Shown piece by piece: positions 52,484 to 61,730 of a DNA stretch of 64,000 nucleotides. The stretch is from Chthonomonas sp. (lineage in GTDB: Bacteria; Armatimonadota; Fimbriimonadia; Fimbriimonadales; Fimbriimonadaceae). The notes below the pieces were generated by a model, which worked only from the letters and a program-made list of their open reading frames with translations, did no database searches and was not told the DNA's origin. How positions within the stretch are numbered: the first letter of the stretch is position 1; each line of letters begins with the position of its first letter. Made by a program: the position numbers and the translations under genes. The DNA is taken from positions 62,001 through 126,000 of the forward strand of contig JAEURP010000009.1 in assembly GCA_016788585.1 (NCBI GenBank). Reading direction: 5' to 3'.

Positions 52484-54705
52484 TCGCCTGTGCTACCAAA
52501 GTTTGCGATCGCGGTATCGATGTCGGCTGCATCGACCTCACCCGACCAATCGAGGTCGCCAGCGACGGCTCCACTGCCCGTGTTGCCAAAGTTTGCAATG
52601 ATGAGGTCGATGTCTGCGGCATCTACCTCCAATGACTGGTCAGGGTCACCATTCGTCAGACCGACCGAGCCTAGGGCAACCGTGCCTTGATTCAATGTTG
52701 CGGACACTGATTTCCGAAGCCAATTCGGCGTGATGAAGTAAACCTTGACAGCACCCGAGAGCGTGGTTTGGATGTTAAAACTTCCTCCGTTTGCAAGATT
52801 AAAGTTGTGAGTGCTGAGCAATGCATTTGTGGAGGAATTTCTGACCTCGATCGTCGTTGGAACGGGGCCGATCCCCACCATGTCGCCAAAGGCGACGGTT
52901 CCCGAAATGGTTCGGACCAGATACCCTTTTCTCGCATTGATCGAGTAGTTGGTCCATGTACCCGTGTCAGTGGCCCCCCTATCAGCGACTTGCAATGTCC
53001 ATGTGCCGGCAGGCGACTCTCCCCAAAACGCGTTTGTAGAAAAAGTCCAGCTGATATTGTCCCCGTCGTCTCCTAGGTTTGAGGCAAAGAGGCGGCTCTT
53101 GAGCCCACTCGGGGACGTGATGTATGCCTCGAGGTCCCCTCGGTAGGCGTGCGTCACATTCAGAAAAACCTGAAGTTCTTCCATCGGCGTTGAGCCTGTT
53201 AGGCTGAAAGTTCGGCTCACTCCAGTGGCACTATTGTCGGGAATGGTAGCATTTACGGTAACCGGTCCGACTGCTTCGTTCACGACCGTGCTGACACCGC
53301 TCCATTGCGTTGCCTGCGTCGCCACTGCACCCGCATCGAGCAACCCAAATCCGTAGTTCTGGTTGAACTTCAAGCCAGCGCCATTAGTTCGCCACAAATC
53401 GCCCTCTACCGAGTTATCACCGACATCGACCTGCTTACTGGTGCGGACGATCAAGTGCTTGGCCATACGAACATCCAGGCTAGAGTTCAGTCCCTTAGCA
53501 ATGCCAAGGGCACCGGTAACAAGTCCGGTCGCGACGCTAGTACCTCCATCGAAATCGGTGCCAAACAAGGACGTGTAGGCACCGTCGCTCAGTGGGTCGG
53601 AGTCGGCAGTCCCATTCTGGTTGAAGCCAAGATCGCTGGTAAATCGATCCGTGGTGAGGATTGGCCGCAGCCCGCTCGCAATGCCACCCGAGGGTGCGCA
53701 GACAAAGACACAAGAACCGAAGGAACTGTAATCGGCAAACCGACCATTGCTATTGATTGCCGCGACCGTGATGCTGTAGATATTGTTGCGAACTCGTGCC
53801 TTATTGGCGTCTTCGGCGATGGTGCCGCGCAAGTTGCCGGCGCTACGGGTGTGAATCGTTCCCGCGAGGGCCGAGGTAATGATGGCGTTCGTTTCAACCG
53901 AGCCATCTTCAAATGGTGAAAGGGGCCCGTAGCTGTGGTTTTTCAGCTTAATGTCGGTCGTCGCACCAGAGCTCCGGTAAAGCGCGGCATCGGCCAATTG
54001 CGCAGTAGTCAGATTGTCAAAGTCCACGCGCAGGCCCGCCCACTTGCCCGTTGCCATCACCCCGGTGATGCCCGAACTATTGCCGCCGCGGCCAGCGATG
54101 ATTCCAGCCAAGGCGGTCCCATGGTTGTCGAGAGCGGTCACTGGATTTGGATTCGAATCAGCCTGCCCAAAATCGTAGCTGTTGATCGAACTGTAGTTTG
54201 TAGTCAGATCAGGATGAGTGGTTTCTACTCCGTCATCTACTATGCCGACCACGATATTCGTGCCCGTTCCGATCGCCCATGCAGTCAGCGCTTCGATGTC
54301 GAGGTTAGCGACGGAGTCATTGAGATACCATTGGCCCGGCCAACCCGACGAGGGGTAGTTCGCACTGTAATACGGATCGTTCGGAACGAAATCCTTAGCA
54401 AGAACCACTCGCTGGTTCTGATGGGCGCTAACGACCTCTTGGTCCTTTCGGGCCGCGCGTAGCGCGCTCATTGCTTGGGATAGTGTCTGAGCTCGAAGAA
54501 CCACCACGCTTTGGTTGCTTCTAAAGGTGCTGACTCGTGCCAGTCCGAACCGATTGGCGGCCTCGAGAGCCAAGCTTGGAGATCGCATTTCAACGATGAT
54601 CTCCGGAAGAGGCACTGTGCGAGACTCGATGGGGCGAGGCTGCTTTTGAGCAAGGGCTACCGCCGCCAATACTACGGCCCCGGAGATGAGAAGAGTCTTT
54701 AACAT
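52480..54705 (-). CDS. Secreted subtilisin/kexin-like protease with P domain and dockerin-like tail
   Basis: A 741-residue exported serine protease. Signal peptide 1-19; inhibitor-like propeptide to about 105. The S8 domain has Asp in VVGIVDDGVETTHPDL, His in LDNHGTALAGIIAG, Asn in HTRSAGNL and Ser in GGTSVATGLVTG. A proprotein-convertase P domain (about 480-600, TWTLQVADRGATDTGTW) follows, as in kexins, then a beta-sandwich with SGTVAFGDMVG. The end carries two dockerin-like EF-hand segments, SLEVDAADIDLIIANFG and SGEVDAADIDTAIANFG. TATACT lies 13 bases before the ATG. Confidence 0.92.
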   Translation of the reverse strand: MLKTLLISGAVVLAAVALAQKQPRPIESRTVPLPEIIVEMRSPSLALEAANRFGLARVSTFRSNQSVVVLRAQTLSQAMSALRAARKDQEVVSAHQNQRVVLAKDFVPNDPYYSANYPSSGWPGQWYLNDSVANLDIEALTAWAIGTGTNIVVGIVDDGVETTHPDLTTNYSSINSYDFGQADSNPNPVTALDNHGTALAGIIAGRGGNSSGITGVMATGKWAGLRVDFDNLTTAQLADAALYRSSGATTDIKLKNHSYGPLSPFEDGSVETNAIITSALAGTIHTRSAGNLRGTIAEDANKARVRNNIYSITVAAINSNGRFADYSSFGSCVFVCAPSGGIASGLRPILTTDRFTSDLGFNQNGTADSDPLSDGAYTSLFGTDFDGGTSVATGLVTGALGIAKGLNSSLDVRMAKHLIVRTSKQVDVGDNSVEGDLWRTNGAGLKFNQNYGFGLLDAGAVATQATQWSGVSTVVNEAVGPVTVNATIPDNSATGVSRTFSLTGSTPMEELQVFLNVTHAYRGDLEAYITSPSGLKSRLFASNLGDDGDNISWTFSTNAFWGESPAGTWTLQVADRGATDTGTWTNYSINARKGYLVRTISGTVAFGDMVGIGPVPTTIEVRNSSTNALLSTHNFNLANGGSFNIQTTLSGAVKVYFITPNWLRKSVSATLNQGTVALGSVGLTNGDPDQSLEVDAADIDLIIANFGNTGSGAVAGDLDWSGEVDAADIDTAIANFGSTGD

Positions 54706-54789
54706 CGGTGCGAGCTTAAGTATACGAAACCTTTGTCGAAATTGGGCCTGTTAATCTGCGAAGATTTGAGCTTGTCTCGGGCTGTTCGG

Positions 54790-54795
54790 TATCCT
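54790..54795 (+). promoter_or_regulatory. -10 element of cysS (leaderless type)
   Basis: TATCCT, 7 bases before the GTG at 54803. Confidence 0.45.
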
Positions 54796-54802
54796 ATCGC
54801 TC

Positions 54803-56263
54803 GTGAGCGACCGCAAGTTCATGCTAACTGACACGATGAGCCGGGGGCTGAAAGCCTTGGAGCCGGTTGAGCCTGGGCATCTGAAGTTCTATTCATGTGG
54901 ACCGACCGTTTACAATCTAGCTCACATTGGTAATTTCAGGACGTTCATCACTGCTGACTTGGTCGTACGTACCGCCGAAGCACTTGGATGGAAGGTCAGC
55001 TATGTCAGCAATATCACCGATGTTGGGCATCTGACCCAGGACGATGTAGCCGACGCAACGGGCGAAGACAAGATGGCCGCTGCTCTCCGGGCCAAAGGCC
55101 AGGAGTTTGCCAATGTTTGGGATCTTGCGAGGTTTTATGCCGATGCCTTTATCGACGACTGGCGTAAGCTGAATTTGCGTGAGCCATTAGTGCGCCCGCG
55201 AGCGACTGAGCACATGCGGGAGCAAATCCAAGCCGTTGACCAATTGGTTAAATCGGGTCACGCCTATGCGACGCCATCGGGTGTTTATTTCCGCCTCAGT
55301 AGCTTTCCGGAACACGGAAAACTCAGTGGGAATGTCGACAAGGAGCAACTCCAAGTTGGGGTTCGCGATGTGGTCGTCGACGACAACAAGGAGCACCCCG
55401 GCGACTTCGCCCTATGGAAGCAAGACGACAAGCACCTCATGCAGTGGTTCTCCCCATGGGGCTGGGGCTTCCCTGGTTGGCACATCGAGTGCTCGGCAAT
55501 GGCCATGAAGTATCTCGGTGAGACACTTGATCTCCATGCTGGCGGCGAGGACCTCGTTTTCCCCCACCACGAGAGCGAAATCGCGCAAAGCGAATGCCTG
55601 ACCGGCAAGACGTTCTCAAACCATTGGATTCACACCCGGTTCTTGGTGGTGGACGGCGAGAAGATGTCCAAGTCGAAAGGCAATTTCTACACGGTCCGGG
55701 ACCTTGTGGAAGATCGAGGGCAAGATCCTATAGCCCTGCGCTTTGCCTTGATGGCGACACCGTACAACAAGCCTCTGAACTTCACAATGCAGTCGCTATC
55801 GGATGCGGGCAAAAACGTGGAGCGATTCCGCGAATGTCGCCGAGTCGCCGAGTCGACCCTTGACCGCCCTGGTTCGGCCGACATCTCGCAAGAGTTGGAT
55901 CGGATTTATGGCGAAGCGCTCGACGCGATGTGTGATGATCTCAATACCAGCGTGGCCTTGGCTAGGGCCCTAGAAGGCACTGGCGTCATTTTCCGAGACC
56001 AGAGCCGCCTCGGCGGTGAATCGTCGAAGATTGCCCTCGAATATCTCGATCGGATTGAGGAACTCCTTGGCATTTGTCCATCTTCGCAGGTAGAAGAGCG
56101 ATCTTTCGAAGCGGAACTCGAGCTTGATATGATCCTTCGATCGGAACTGAAGGCGGCCAAGAAGTTCGACGAGGCGGATGCCATTCGGTTGAAGTGGCTC
56201 GATCAAGGGGTTGAACTCCGGGACACGCCCGAAGGAACAATTTGGAAGCTTGTTCAATCATGA
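54803..56263 (+). CDS. cysS: Cysteinyl-tRNA synthetase
   Basis: Charges tRNA-Cys. The 486 residues show the class I signatures YSCGPTVYNLAHIGNFRTF near 30 (HIGN) and the KMSKSKGNF loop near 290. Zinc-site residues appear in the first Cys of SCGPTVYN and in WHIECSAM and HHESEIAQSE. GTG start. The stop overlaps the ATG of the DinB gene (ATGA). Confidence 0.97.
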   Translation: MSDRKFMLTDTMSRGLKALEPVEPGHLKFYSCGPTVYNLAHIGNFRTFITADLVVRTAEALGWKVSYVSNITDVGHLTQDDVADATGEDKMAAALRAKGQEFANVWDLARFYADAFIDDWRKLNLREPLVRPRATEHMREQIQAVDQLVKSGHAYATPSGVYFRLSSFPEHGKLSGNVDKEQLQVGVRDVVVDDNKEHPGDFALWKQDDKHLMQWFSPWGWGFPGWHIECSAMAMKYLGETLDLHAGGEDLVFPHHESEIAQSECLTGKTFSNHWIHTRFLVVDGEKMSKSKGNFYTVRDLVEDRGQDPIALRFALMATPYNKPLNFTMQSLSDAGKNVERFRECRRVAESTLDRPGSADISQELDRIYGEALDAMCDDLNTSVALARALEGTGVIFRDQSRLGGESSKIALEYLDRIEELLGICPSSQVEERSFEAELELDMILRSELKAAKKFDEADAIRLKWLDQGVELRDTPEGTIWKLVQS

Positions 56264-56790
56264 CGCAGGCACAGTTTTTTGAGTCCGTGCATCGTGGGCT
56301 GGGTTACTTGATTGCCCGAACGGAGCCGTTCTTAAATCTTGACCCCGAACTCTTTGCAAAGAAAACGGAGGCTCATGACTGGAGCTTGGGGCAGCTATTT
56401 GACCATCTGGTGAAATCGGACGTTGCGATCGGCAGGATTCTGCGCGAAGTCTCGACAAAAGCTCCTGAATCTCATGGTGACGATGTGAAGCACTCGTTTT
56501 TCGGCCGCCTACTCATTTCAATGATGGCGAAGCCAAACGTGCCAGTGCCAAATGCCTTCTTGCCTTCAGAAGGCGGCCGTCCGAGCGCGGAAGCTTATCT
56601 CGCCTTCATAAAAGGTCTGCGCGAAGACCTTGCGAACCTAAGTACCAAGAATCTGGCGAGGTCGAAAGTGCCATCGCCTGGGGCGAGGTTCATCAGTTAC
56701 AACGGCTACGATGCTCTGGCACTGACCATTGCTCATGGCGAAAGACACCTGGCCCAAGCTGAATCAGTTCGTCGATCTCTGGGAAAATAG
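56260..56790 (+). CDS. DinB-like four-helix bundle protein
   Basis: A 176-residue member of the DinB/YfiT-like superfamily, which includes metal-dependent thiol-S-transferases. Helix-bundle signatures are HDWSLGQLFDHLVKSD near 40 and the final histidine motif ALTIAHGERHLAQAESVRR near 153; the histidines could bind a metal. It is coupled to cysS by a four-base overlap. A longer start at 56242 is possible but lies inside cysS. Function unknown. Confidence 0.78.
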   Translation: MTQAQFFESVHRGLGYLIARTEPFLNLDPELFAKKTEAHDWSLGQLFDHLVKSDVAIGRILREVSTKAPESHGDDVKHSFFGRLLISMMAKPNVPVPNAFLPSEGGRPSAEAYLAFIKGLREDLANLSTKNLARSKVPSPGARFISYNGYDALALTIAHGERHLAQAESVRRSLGK

Positions 56791-56875
56791 TACAGAACTC
56801 CGAGAAATCTTCGGCGTCCACTCCTTGTGGAGCTATCTCGGACGAAATCCGCGTATAGCATGTAGCGAGAACGAA

Positions 56876-57715
56876 ATGAACAACGCATTCCTTAAGTCTT
56901 TGATCGTCGCCGCCGTGATGGCGAGCGCCTCGATCGCATTTACTCAAGAAAAGGGTCCCGAGCCGGGCCCCGGTCAACAAGGCCCCGGCCGACAAGGCGG
57001 TCAGCGCGGTCAGCAAGGCGGACAAGGTCAACAGCGACCTGGCATGGGCCAACGCGGCGGCATGCAGCAGATGGGCTTTACCAACCCGCTTGCCGGCAGT
57101 GGTTTCCAGTTCCTCAATCGTGCCGATGTCCGAAGTGACCTCAAGATCACGACCGAGCAAGCAACAGCTCTCGATGCGCTTCGCGAAAAGAATAATCAAG
57201 CGATGCGAACGCAAATGGAGGCTGTCCGAGCCAGTGGCAATATGGATATGCAAGCCTTGCAAGCTGCTCGCGAAAAGGCAGATGCGGCCCTGATTCCCGA
57301 AATCAACAAGATTCTCGAAGATGGTCAAGAGTCGCGATTTAAGGAAATTCGAATCCAAATCGCTGGTCTTAGAGCGGTCCTTTCGCCCGAAATCCAGACG
57401 GCCCTTGGCATGGAAGGCCAGCAAAAGACAAAGATCAACGTTTTGGCTCGAAACGCTACCGCCGAGCAACAGGCGCTGATGCAGCAAGTCCGCAATCAGC
57501 AGATTGCTCGCGAAGATGTTCAGGCGAAGAACCAGGCCATCACCGAGAAGTTCAACAAGGATCTCGCCGCTGCCGTGACTGAAGAGCAGAAAGCTGCTCT
57601 AAAGGCCATGGGTGGTGCCGAGTTCAAGCAACAGCAAGGACAAGGCGGCGAAGGCCGTCCCGGCGGTCGCCCAGGTGGCGGTCGCCCGGGTGCTGGTGGC
57701 GCCCAGCCTCAGTAG
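56876..57715 (+). CDS. Secreted Gly/Gln-rich helical protein
   Basis: A 279-residue exported protein not assigned to a family. Signal peptide 1-23 (ending FTQ). Residues 25-70 are low complexity (Gly, Gln, Pro, Arg). Residues 80-255 are helical, with repeated patterns such as DLKITTEQATALDALREK and LSPEIQTALGMEGQQKTKIN that recall the LTxxQ repeats of Spy/CpxP-like periplasmic chaperones. The C terminus (about 255-279) is again Gly/Arg/Pro-rich. The start is ATG 56876; the longer frame overlaps the DinB gene. TAGCAT lies 14 bases upstream. Confidence 0.65.
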   Translation: MNNAFLKSLIVAAVMASASIAFTQEKGPEPGPGQQGPGRQGGQRGQQGGQGQQRPGMGQRGGMQQMGFTNPLAGSGFQFLNRADVRSDLKITTEQATALDALREKNNQAMRTQMEAVRASGNMDMQALQAAREKADAALIPEINKILEDGQESRFKEIRIQIAGLRAVLSPEIQTALGMEGQQKTKINVLARNATAEQQALMQQVRNQQIAREDVQAKNQAITEKFNKDLAAAVTEEQKAALKAMGGAEFKQQQGQGGEGRPGGRPGGGRPGAGGAQPQ

Positions 57716-57736
57716 TCTTCGATTGGTACAAATCTG

Positions 57737-57766
57737 ATAGTGGCCGGCCATTGGGCCGGCCACTAT
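57737..57766 (+). terminator. Strong intrinsic terminator hairpin
   Basis: A perfect 13-bp inverted repeat (57737-57749 and 57754-57766, arms ATAGTGGCCGGCC) around ATTG, followed by TTATTA. It sits in the 54-base gap between convergent genes, so it can serve both directions. Confidence 0.8.
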
Positions 57767-57769
57767 TTA

Positions 57770-58450
57770 TTACGGAGCTCGCGTTCTCACGTCGTGAAGG
57801 AAGCGAACGCTCGTATCGAGGAAGAGGCGGTTTCTGCCATCGAAATGCCCCGTCTTCCCTTTTAAGCTATCGGGAACGGTAGGAATGGTTCTGGGAAAGT
57901 AGGGATCTACCGTCAACTCAACTTGGCTCGGGCCATCGGGTTGACCAACTGTCGGGTTATTGGCAGCCACCAAGTCCGTCACAGCCTCATCTGGGGATTT
58001 GCCCCAGAAGTTGTCGAGGGCCACATCGCCGGGATCGGCCCGATCGAAGCGCCACATCCAGTAGTATGCGATTCCGCCCCGACCATTACTTTGCTCCACC
58101 TGAGCAACCCCCTTAAACCGTTGCTTGTCGCTAGGGCAACTCAGATCCGATTGCATCATATATGGCCCAAGTACATCGAGGACCCATACACTTCTTGGAT
58201 CACTTGGGGGCCATGTCGTCCAGGGGCGATAACCTAGAGACAGCTTAAGATCGCGCCGGTCAGGCATGCGGTCATCGTTATCGCTAAGGTACATGGTCCA
58301 CGCCGCGCCGAACTGGCGCAGGTTGCTCGTGCATTGGGCCTTCTTGGCTGCCTCACGGGCCTGAGAGAAGACCGGGAAAAGCAACGCCGCCAAGATTGCG
58401 ATGATAGCAATCACAACTAGGAGTTCGATCAGTGTGAACGCGCGACGCAT
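57770..58450 (-). CDS. Type II pseudopilin-like protein (prepilin N-terminal methylation domain)
   Basis: A 226-residue protein with the class III signal [20 protein letters not shown] at residues 1-20, cut by prepilin peptidase, and [20 protein letters not shown] after it, a form very common in Armatimonadota and Planctomycetes. The C-terminal body has DNDDRMPD near 63 and a late [17 protein letters not shown] that resembles the end of DUF1559-type proteins. The ATG at 58450 is the start; the longer frame lacks similarity. It is 8 bases after waaF and probably co-transcribed. Confidence 0.88.
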   Translation of the reverse strand: MRRAFTLIELLVVIAIIAILAALLFPVFSQAREAAKKAQCTSNLRQFGAAWTMYLSDNDDRMPDRRDLKLSLGYRPWTTWPPSDPRSVWVLDVLGPYMMQSDLSCPSDKQRFKGVAQVEQSNGRGGIAYYWMWRFDRADPGDVALDNFWGKSPDEAVTDLVAANNPTVGQPDGPSQVELTVDPYFPRTIPTVPDSLKGKTGHFDGRNRLFLDTSVRFLHDVRTRAP

Positions 58451-58458
58451 ACTGCTTA

Positions 58459-59478
58459 TCAATACGACGTTTTTGGCTCTGTAAGCATGCGTTCTGCAGT
58501 CATGGTCAAGCTCTCGACGCTGAGGTTCTCCATGCAAGGATGCCCAATCGGGCAGACCTTGTGACGACAGGGCGAGCATTCCAAGTTCAAATAGGCAGTT
58601 TGATGTTTGGGGCTGCGTGGCCCGAGTAGCTTCGGGTCTGTTGGACCGAATATTGCGAGTACTCGAGTTCCCGCCGCCTGCGCAATGTGGAGTGGGCCCG
58701 TATCACCTCCGATGAAGAGCTCGGCGAGGCTGATTAGCGCTGCTAATTCATTCAGGCTCGTCTTGCCTGCTAGATTGACGCCCGGGGTCTTCATCTCTTT
58801 GATGATCTCGTCGCAAAGGTCGCGATCGGCTGGTGAGCCGGTGAAAATGGGAACAACTTTCAAGTTGGATTGAAGTGCGTCGGCCAGCAAGGCGAATCGT
58901 CCTTGAGGCCAGTCTTTTACTGCCTTTGAAGTCGCCGGGTTGATCGTGATGATCCTAGAACTGATGGGTACTCCGGCCTCTTCAAGGAGCGATCGGGCCA
59001 TAGCTAAGTGGCTCTCGCCAAAGGGCATCAGCATCTCTGGCTCCTGATGCCAAGTTGCCCCAAGCGCCCTGGCAAAGTTCAAGTACCTCGGAACAACATG
59101 CTGGCTCTCGTCCATGGCGACCAGCTCCTTGTAGAGCCATTGCACGCGTTCATGGCTCTTGTCAGGGCCCATGCGACGTGGTGCGCCGCTGGCCAAAGCG
59201 ACAGCAGCACTCTTGTAAAGACCTTGAAGGTCCATCGCTACATCGTAGCGCTCTCGCCGCAATTCTCTCGCCAGCATTGGGAGCTGCCTAAAAAATGACT
59301 TGCGAGGCACCACGTGGACCTTGTCGAGAAATGGATTGCCTTCCAGCACTGGTGCCGAGAGTGGATGAACCGCCCAGCCAAGATAGGCATTGGGAAATGA
59401 CTGGCGCAACGCCTCAGCGATCGGGCTACCGAAGAGGCAGTCCCCAATGGCGCTGAGCCGAACGATGAGGATGCGCAT
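58459..59478 (-). CDS. waaF: Lipopolysaccharide heptosyltransferase II-like glycosyltransferase (GT9)
   Basis: Transfers heptose to the lipid A-core on the cytoplasmic face of the inner membrane. The 339 residues show [19 protein letters not shown] at the start, DLQGLYKSA near 85, the donor-binding [15 protein letters not shown] near 258 and [11 protein letters not shown]. The Cys cluster [16 protein letters not shown] near 306 is typical of this family. It points to an LPS-bearing outer membrane. Only 25 bases separate its ATG from the divergent deacetylase. Confidence 0.88.
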   Translation of the reverse strand: MRILIVRLSAIGDCLFGSPIAEALRQSFPNAYLGWAVHPLSAPVLEGNPFLDKVHVVPRKSFFRQLPMLARELRRERYDVAMDLQGLYKSAAVALASGAPRRMGPDKSHERVQWLYKELVAMDESQHVVPRYLNFARALGATWHQEPEMLMPFGESHLAMARSLLEEAGVPISSRIITINPATSKAVKDWPQGRFALLADALQSNLKVVPIFTGSPADRDLCDEIIKEMKTPGVNLAGKTSLNELAALISLAELFIGGDTGPLHIAQAAGTRVLAIFGPTDPKLLGPRSPKHQTAYLNLECSPCRHKVCPIGHPCMENLSVESLTMTAERMLTEPKTSY

Positions 59479-59491
59479 TGGGCTACAGTGA

Positions 59492-59497
59492 TACCCT
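59492..59497 (+). promoter_or_regulatory. -10 element of the PIG-L gene (leaderless type)
   Basis: TACCCT, 6 bases before the GTG at 59504, within the 25-base divergent gap. Confidence 0.45.
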
Positions 59498-59503
59498 AGA
59501 GAC

Positions 59504-60259
59504 GTGCGGTGCTTCGATGATCATCCAGGACTGACGTGGGCGTTCATGTTTGCCCATCCGGATGATGAACTGGCCCTTGGTGGTTGGATTAACCATTTGG
59601 TGAGTGTCGGGGCAAGAGTTTGGATGTGTTGGGCTCACGCTACCCCTGAACGAAGGGAGGAAGCGCTTGAAGCAGCCGACTATCTTGGGCTAGAGGAAGG
59701 CTGTTGCCGATTTGGAGATAATGCCGATGGCCGGTTCATCCATGAGCTACTCAATCTCGACACTTGGGTCAACGACATCGTCGAAGAGACTTGCGCCGAT
59801 CGATTCGTGTCCCCAGCGTTCGAGCAAGGCCATTTGGACCATGACGCGCTTCACTTTGCTGTACACCGCTGGACTGGAGCTAAGCACTTTGAGTTTCCAA
59901 TGTATTGGCACTATGCCGCGCGATGGCAACGGATCGGTGAGTTCTCCGATTCGACTCACGAAGAAATCTGGGCGCTCGATGTCCCGCATGCCGATCTTAA
60001 GAGGGCGATGCCGCGAATCTACCGGAGCCAAAGTGTCGCCCGCAATGTTGCAGGCTATGAGTTCTTCACAAAGCTTCTCAAAGGTTCTTCACCGCTTTTT
60101 GAGGTTGAGCGCATGCGGCATGTGCGACATCCAAACTATCTCCAACCCACTCATCCGGAACCGGCACTATCAAAGATTAGATCCAGTAAGCCTTGGCGCC
60201 AGTGGGAAATCGCGATGGATCAGTGGGTAGCCTCAGCCGGTGACCCAAACTGGTCTTGA
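59504..60259 (+). CDS. PIG-L/LmbE family N-acetylglucosaminyl deacetylase
   Basis: A zinc-dependent deacetylase of GlcNAc-linked substrates, 251 residues. The metal motif AHPDDE is at 17-22, and the downstream ligand region QGHLDHDALHFA near 107 supplies another histidine. No signal peptide. The next gene (NamZ) begins 20 bases before its stop, so the two are co-translated. Together with NamZ it suggests handling of aminosugars from the cell wall, which is inference. Confidence 0.85.
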   Translation: MRCFDDHPGLTWAFMFAHPDDELALGGWINHLVSVGARVWMCWAHATPERREEALEAADYLGLEEGCCRFGDNADGRFIHELLNLDTWVNDIVEETCADRFVSPAFEQGHLDHDALHFAVHRWTGAKHFEFPMYWHYAARWQRIGEFSDSTHEEIWALDVPHADLKRAMPRIYRSQSVARNVAGYEFFTKLLKGSSPLFEVERMRHVRHPNYLQPTHPEPALSKIRSSKPWRQWEIAMDQWVASAGDPNWS

Positions 60260-61391
60260 TCGCCTCGTTCAATCGGGCTTTACCGAACTGAAGGGCCAAC
60301 GCATAGGCATTGTATGTAATCAGGCTTCCATCGCTTCCGATTATCGCCATATCCTGCGCCATGCACTGCCAAATGCTGAAGTCGTCGCGGCATTTGGGCC
60401 GCAGCATGGAATTTGGGGGCATACGCAAGACAATATGATCGAGTGGGAAGGCTACGATGACCCCTCTACCGGTCTTCGCTTCTACTCACTTTACGGTGAA
60501 CATCGGCAGCCAACGCCTGAAATGTTGGGAGGCGTCGACACGCTCGTCTTCGATCTCCAAGACGTGGGCGCACGATACTACACCTTTACGTGGACGCTAC
60601 TCCTTTGTATGCAAGAGTGTGCGAAGCTTGGCAAGCGGGTTATGGTTTTGGACCGCCCCAACCCGATCAGCGGACTGAATCCGCAGGGGACCGTCTTAGA
60701 TCTGAGTTTTGCAAGCTTCGTTGGCCTAGCCCCACTACCCATGAGGCACGCGCTCACGATGGGGGAGTTGGCAACCTATTTTAAGCAGAACTTCGTGCCT
60801 GATGTCGATCTCGAGGTTCACCAAATGGTGAATTGGGATCGGGCCATGAGTTTTGAAGAGACTAGACTGCCTTGGGTGATGCCTTCTCCGAATATGCCAG
60901 ACCCGGAGACGCCGTGGGTCTATCCAGGAATGTGCCTATTGGAAGGGACTACGCTTAGCGAGGCTCGAGGCACCACTCGTCCATTTCTTCAGTTTGGCCA
61001 TCCGGAGTTTGATTCTCAGGCCCTTTGTGACGAACTAAACGCTTTGCCAGGCGCCTGCTTCCGCCCCATCAGTTATGAGCCGACCTTTCACAAATTCAAA
61101 GAAGAAGTGTGCCAAGGGGCGTTCATTCACGTGACCGACCGCTTGGCATTTGACTCGACACTCGCTGCTGTCGCGATTCTCAAGTATGGTTGGCGCACGG
61201 GTGCTTGTCGTTGGCTCGATCCCCCTTATGAGTATGAGTACATCAAGCTCCCGATCGATATTCTCAACGGAAACACTTGGCTCAGGATTGCGATCGAAGA
61301 AGACACTCCTTTAGATTCAATTGCGGAGAGAATGCATGCTGAATGTCGACAGTTTGAAGGGACCCGGCAGGCCGCATTCCTCTATAATTAA
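60240..61391 (+). CDS. namZ: Exo-beta-N-acetylmuramidase NamZ-like (DUF1343)
   Basis: NamZ removes MurNAc from the non-reducing end of peptidoglycan fragments. This 383-residue protein has the DUF1343 series in order: GIVCNQAS near 24, FGPQHGIWG near 52, VFDLQDVGARYYTF near 108, VLDRPNPISG near 137, and SEARGTTRPF near 240. No signal peptide is visible, which would place it in the cytoplasm unless export is unconventional. GTG start inside the PIG-L gene. darA follows 9 bases later. Confidence 0.85.
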   Translation: MTQTGLDRLVQSGFTELKGQRIGIVCNQASIASDYRHILRHALPNAEVVAAFGPQHGIWGHTQDNMIEWEGYDDPSTGLRFYSLYGEHRQPTPEMLGGVDTLVFDLQDVGARYYTFTWTLLLCMQECAKLGKRVMVLDRPNPISGLNPQGTVLDLSFASFVGLAPLPMRHALTMGELATYFKQNFVPDVDLEVHQMVNWDRAMSFEETRLPWVMPSPNMPDPETPWVYPGMCLLEGTTLSEARGTTRPFLQFGHPEFDSQALCDELNALPGACFRPISYEPTFHKFKEEVCQGAFIHVTDRLAFDSTLAAVAILKYGWRTGACRWLDPPYEYEYIKLPIDILNGNTWLRIAIEEDTPLDSIAERMHAECRQFEGTRQAAFLYN

Positions 61392-61400
61392 GGTGGGCCT

Positions 61401-61730
61401 ATGAAACTATGCGTGGCGATCGTTCACAGCCGAGACAAAAATCGTGTGGCCGATGAGCTAGGGGACGCCGGATTCAAGTTCACCATCATTGGTAGTACGA
61501 GCGGATTTCTACGAGAGGGCAATACGACATTCCTGATTGGAGTCGAGGACAATCAAGTTGAAGACCTGCGCTGTGTGATTGATACGAATTGCCGGGCTCG
61601 GGACCAGGTAGTCGACGCTGGCCAGATGGAGACGGGGCCGCAAGGTGGCTTTATTCCCTCGCCAATCAAAGTCCCGGTTGGGGGGGCCGTGTTATTTGTA
61701 CTGAACGTCGATGAGTTCCACCGTTACTAA
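61401..61730 (+). CDS. darA: Cyclic di-AMP receptor DarA (PII-like)
   Basis: A 109-residue PII-like trimeric protein that binds c-di-AMP in the cytoplasm. It matches the YaaQ/PstA pattern: FKFTIIGSTSGFLREGNTTF near 26, GVEDNQVEDL, and the end with GGAVLFVLNVDEFHRY. AAGGTGG precedes the ATG. The order darA-holB also occurs in Bacilli (darA-yaaR-holB), which supports the call. The end overlaps holB by 20 bases. A c-di-AMP cyclase is not in the window. Confidence 0.92.
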   Translation: MKLCVAIVHSRDKNRVADELGDAGFKFTIIGSTSGFLREGNTTFLIGVEDNQVEDLRCVIDTNCRARDQVVDAGQMETGPQGGFIPSPIKVPVGGAVLFVLNVDEFHRY

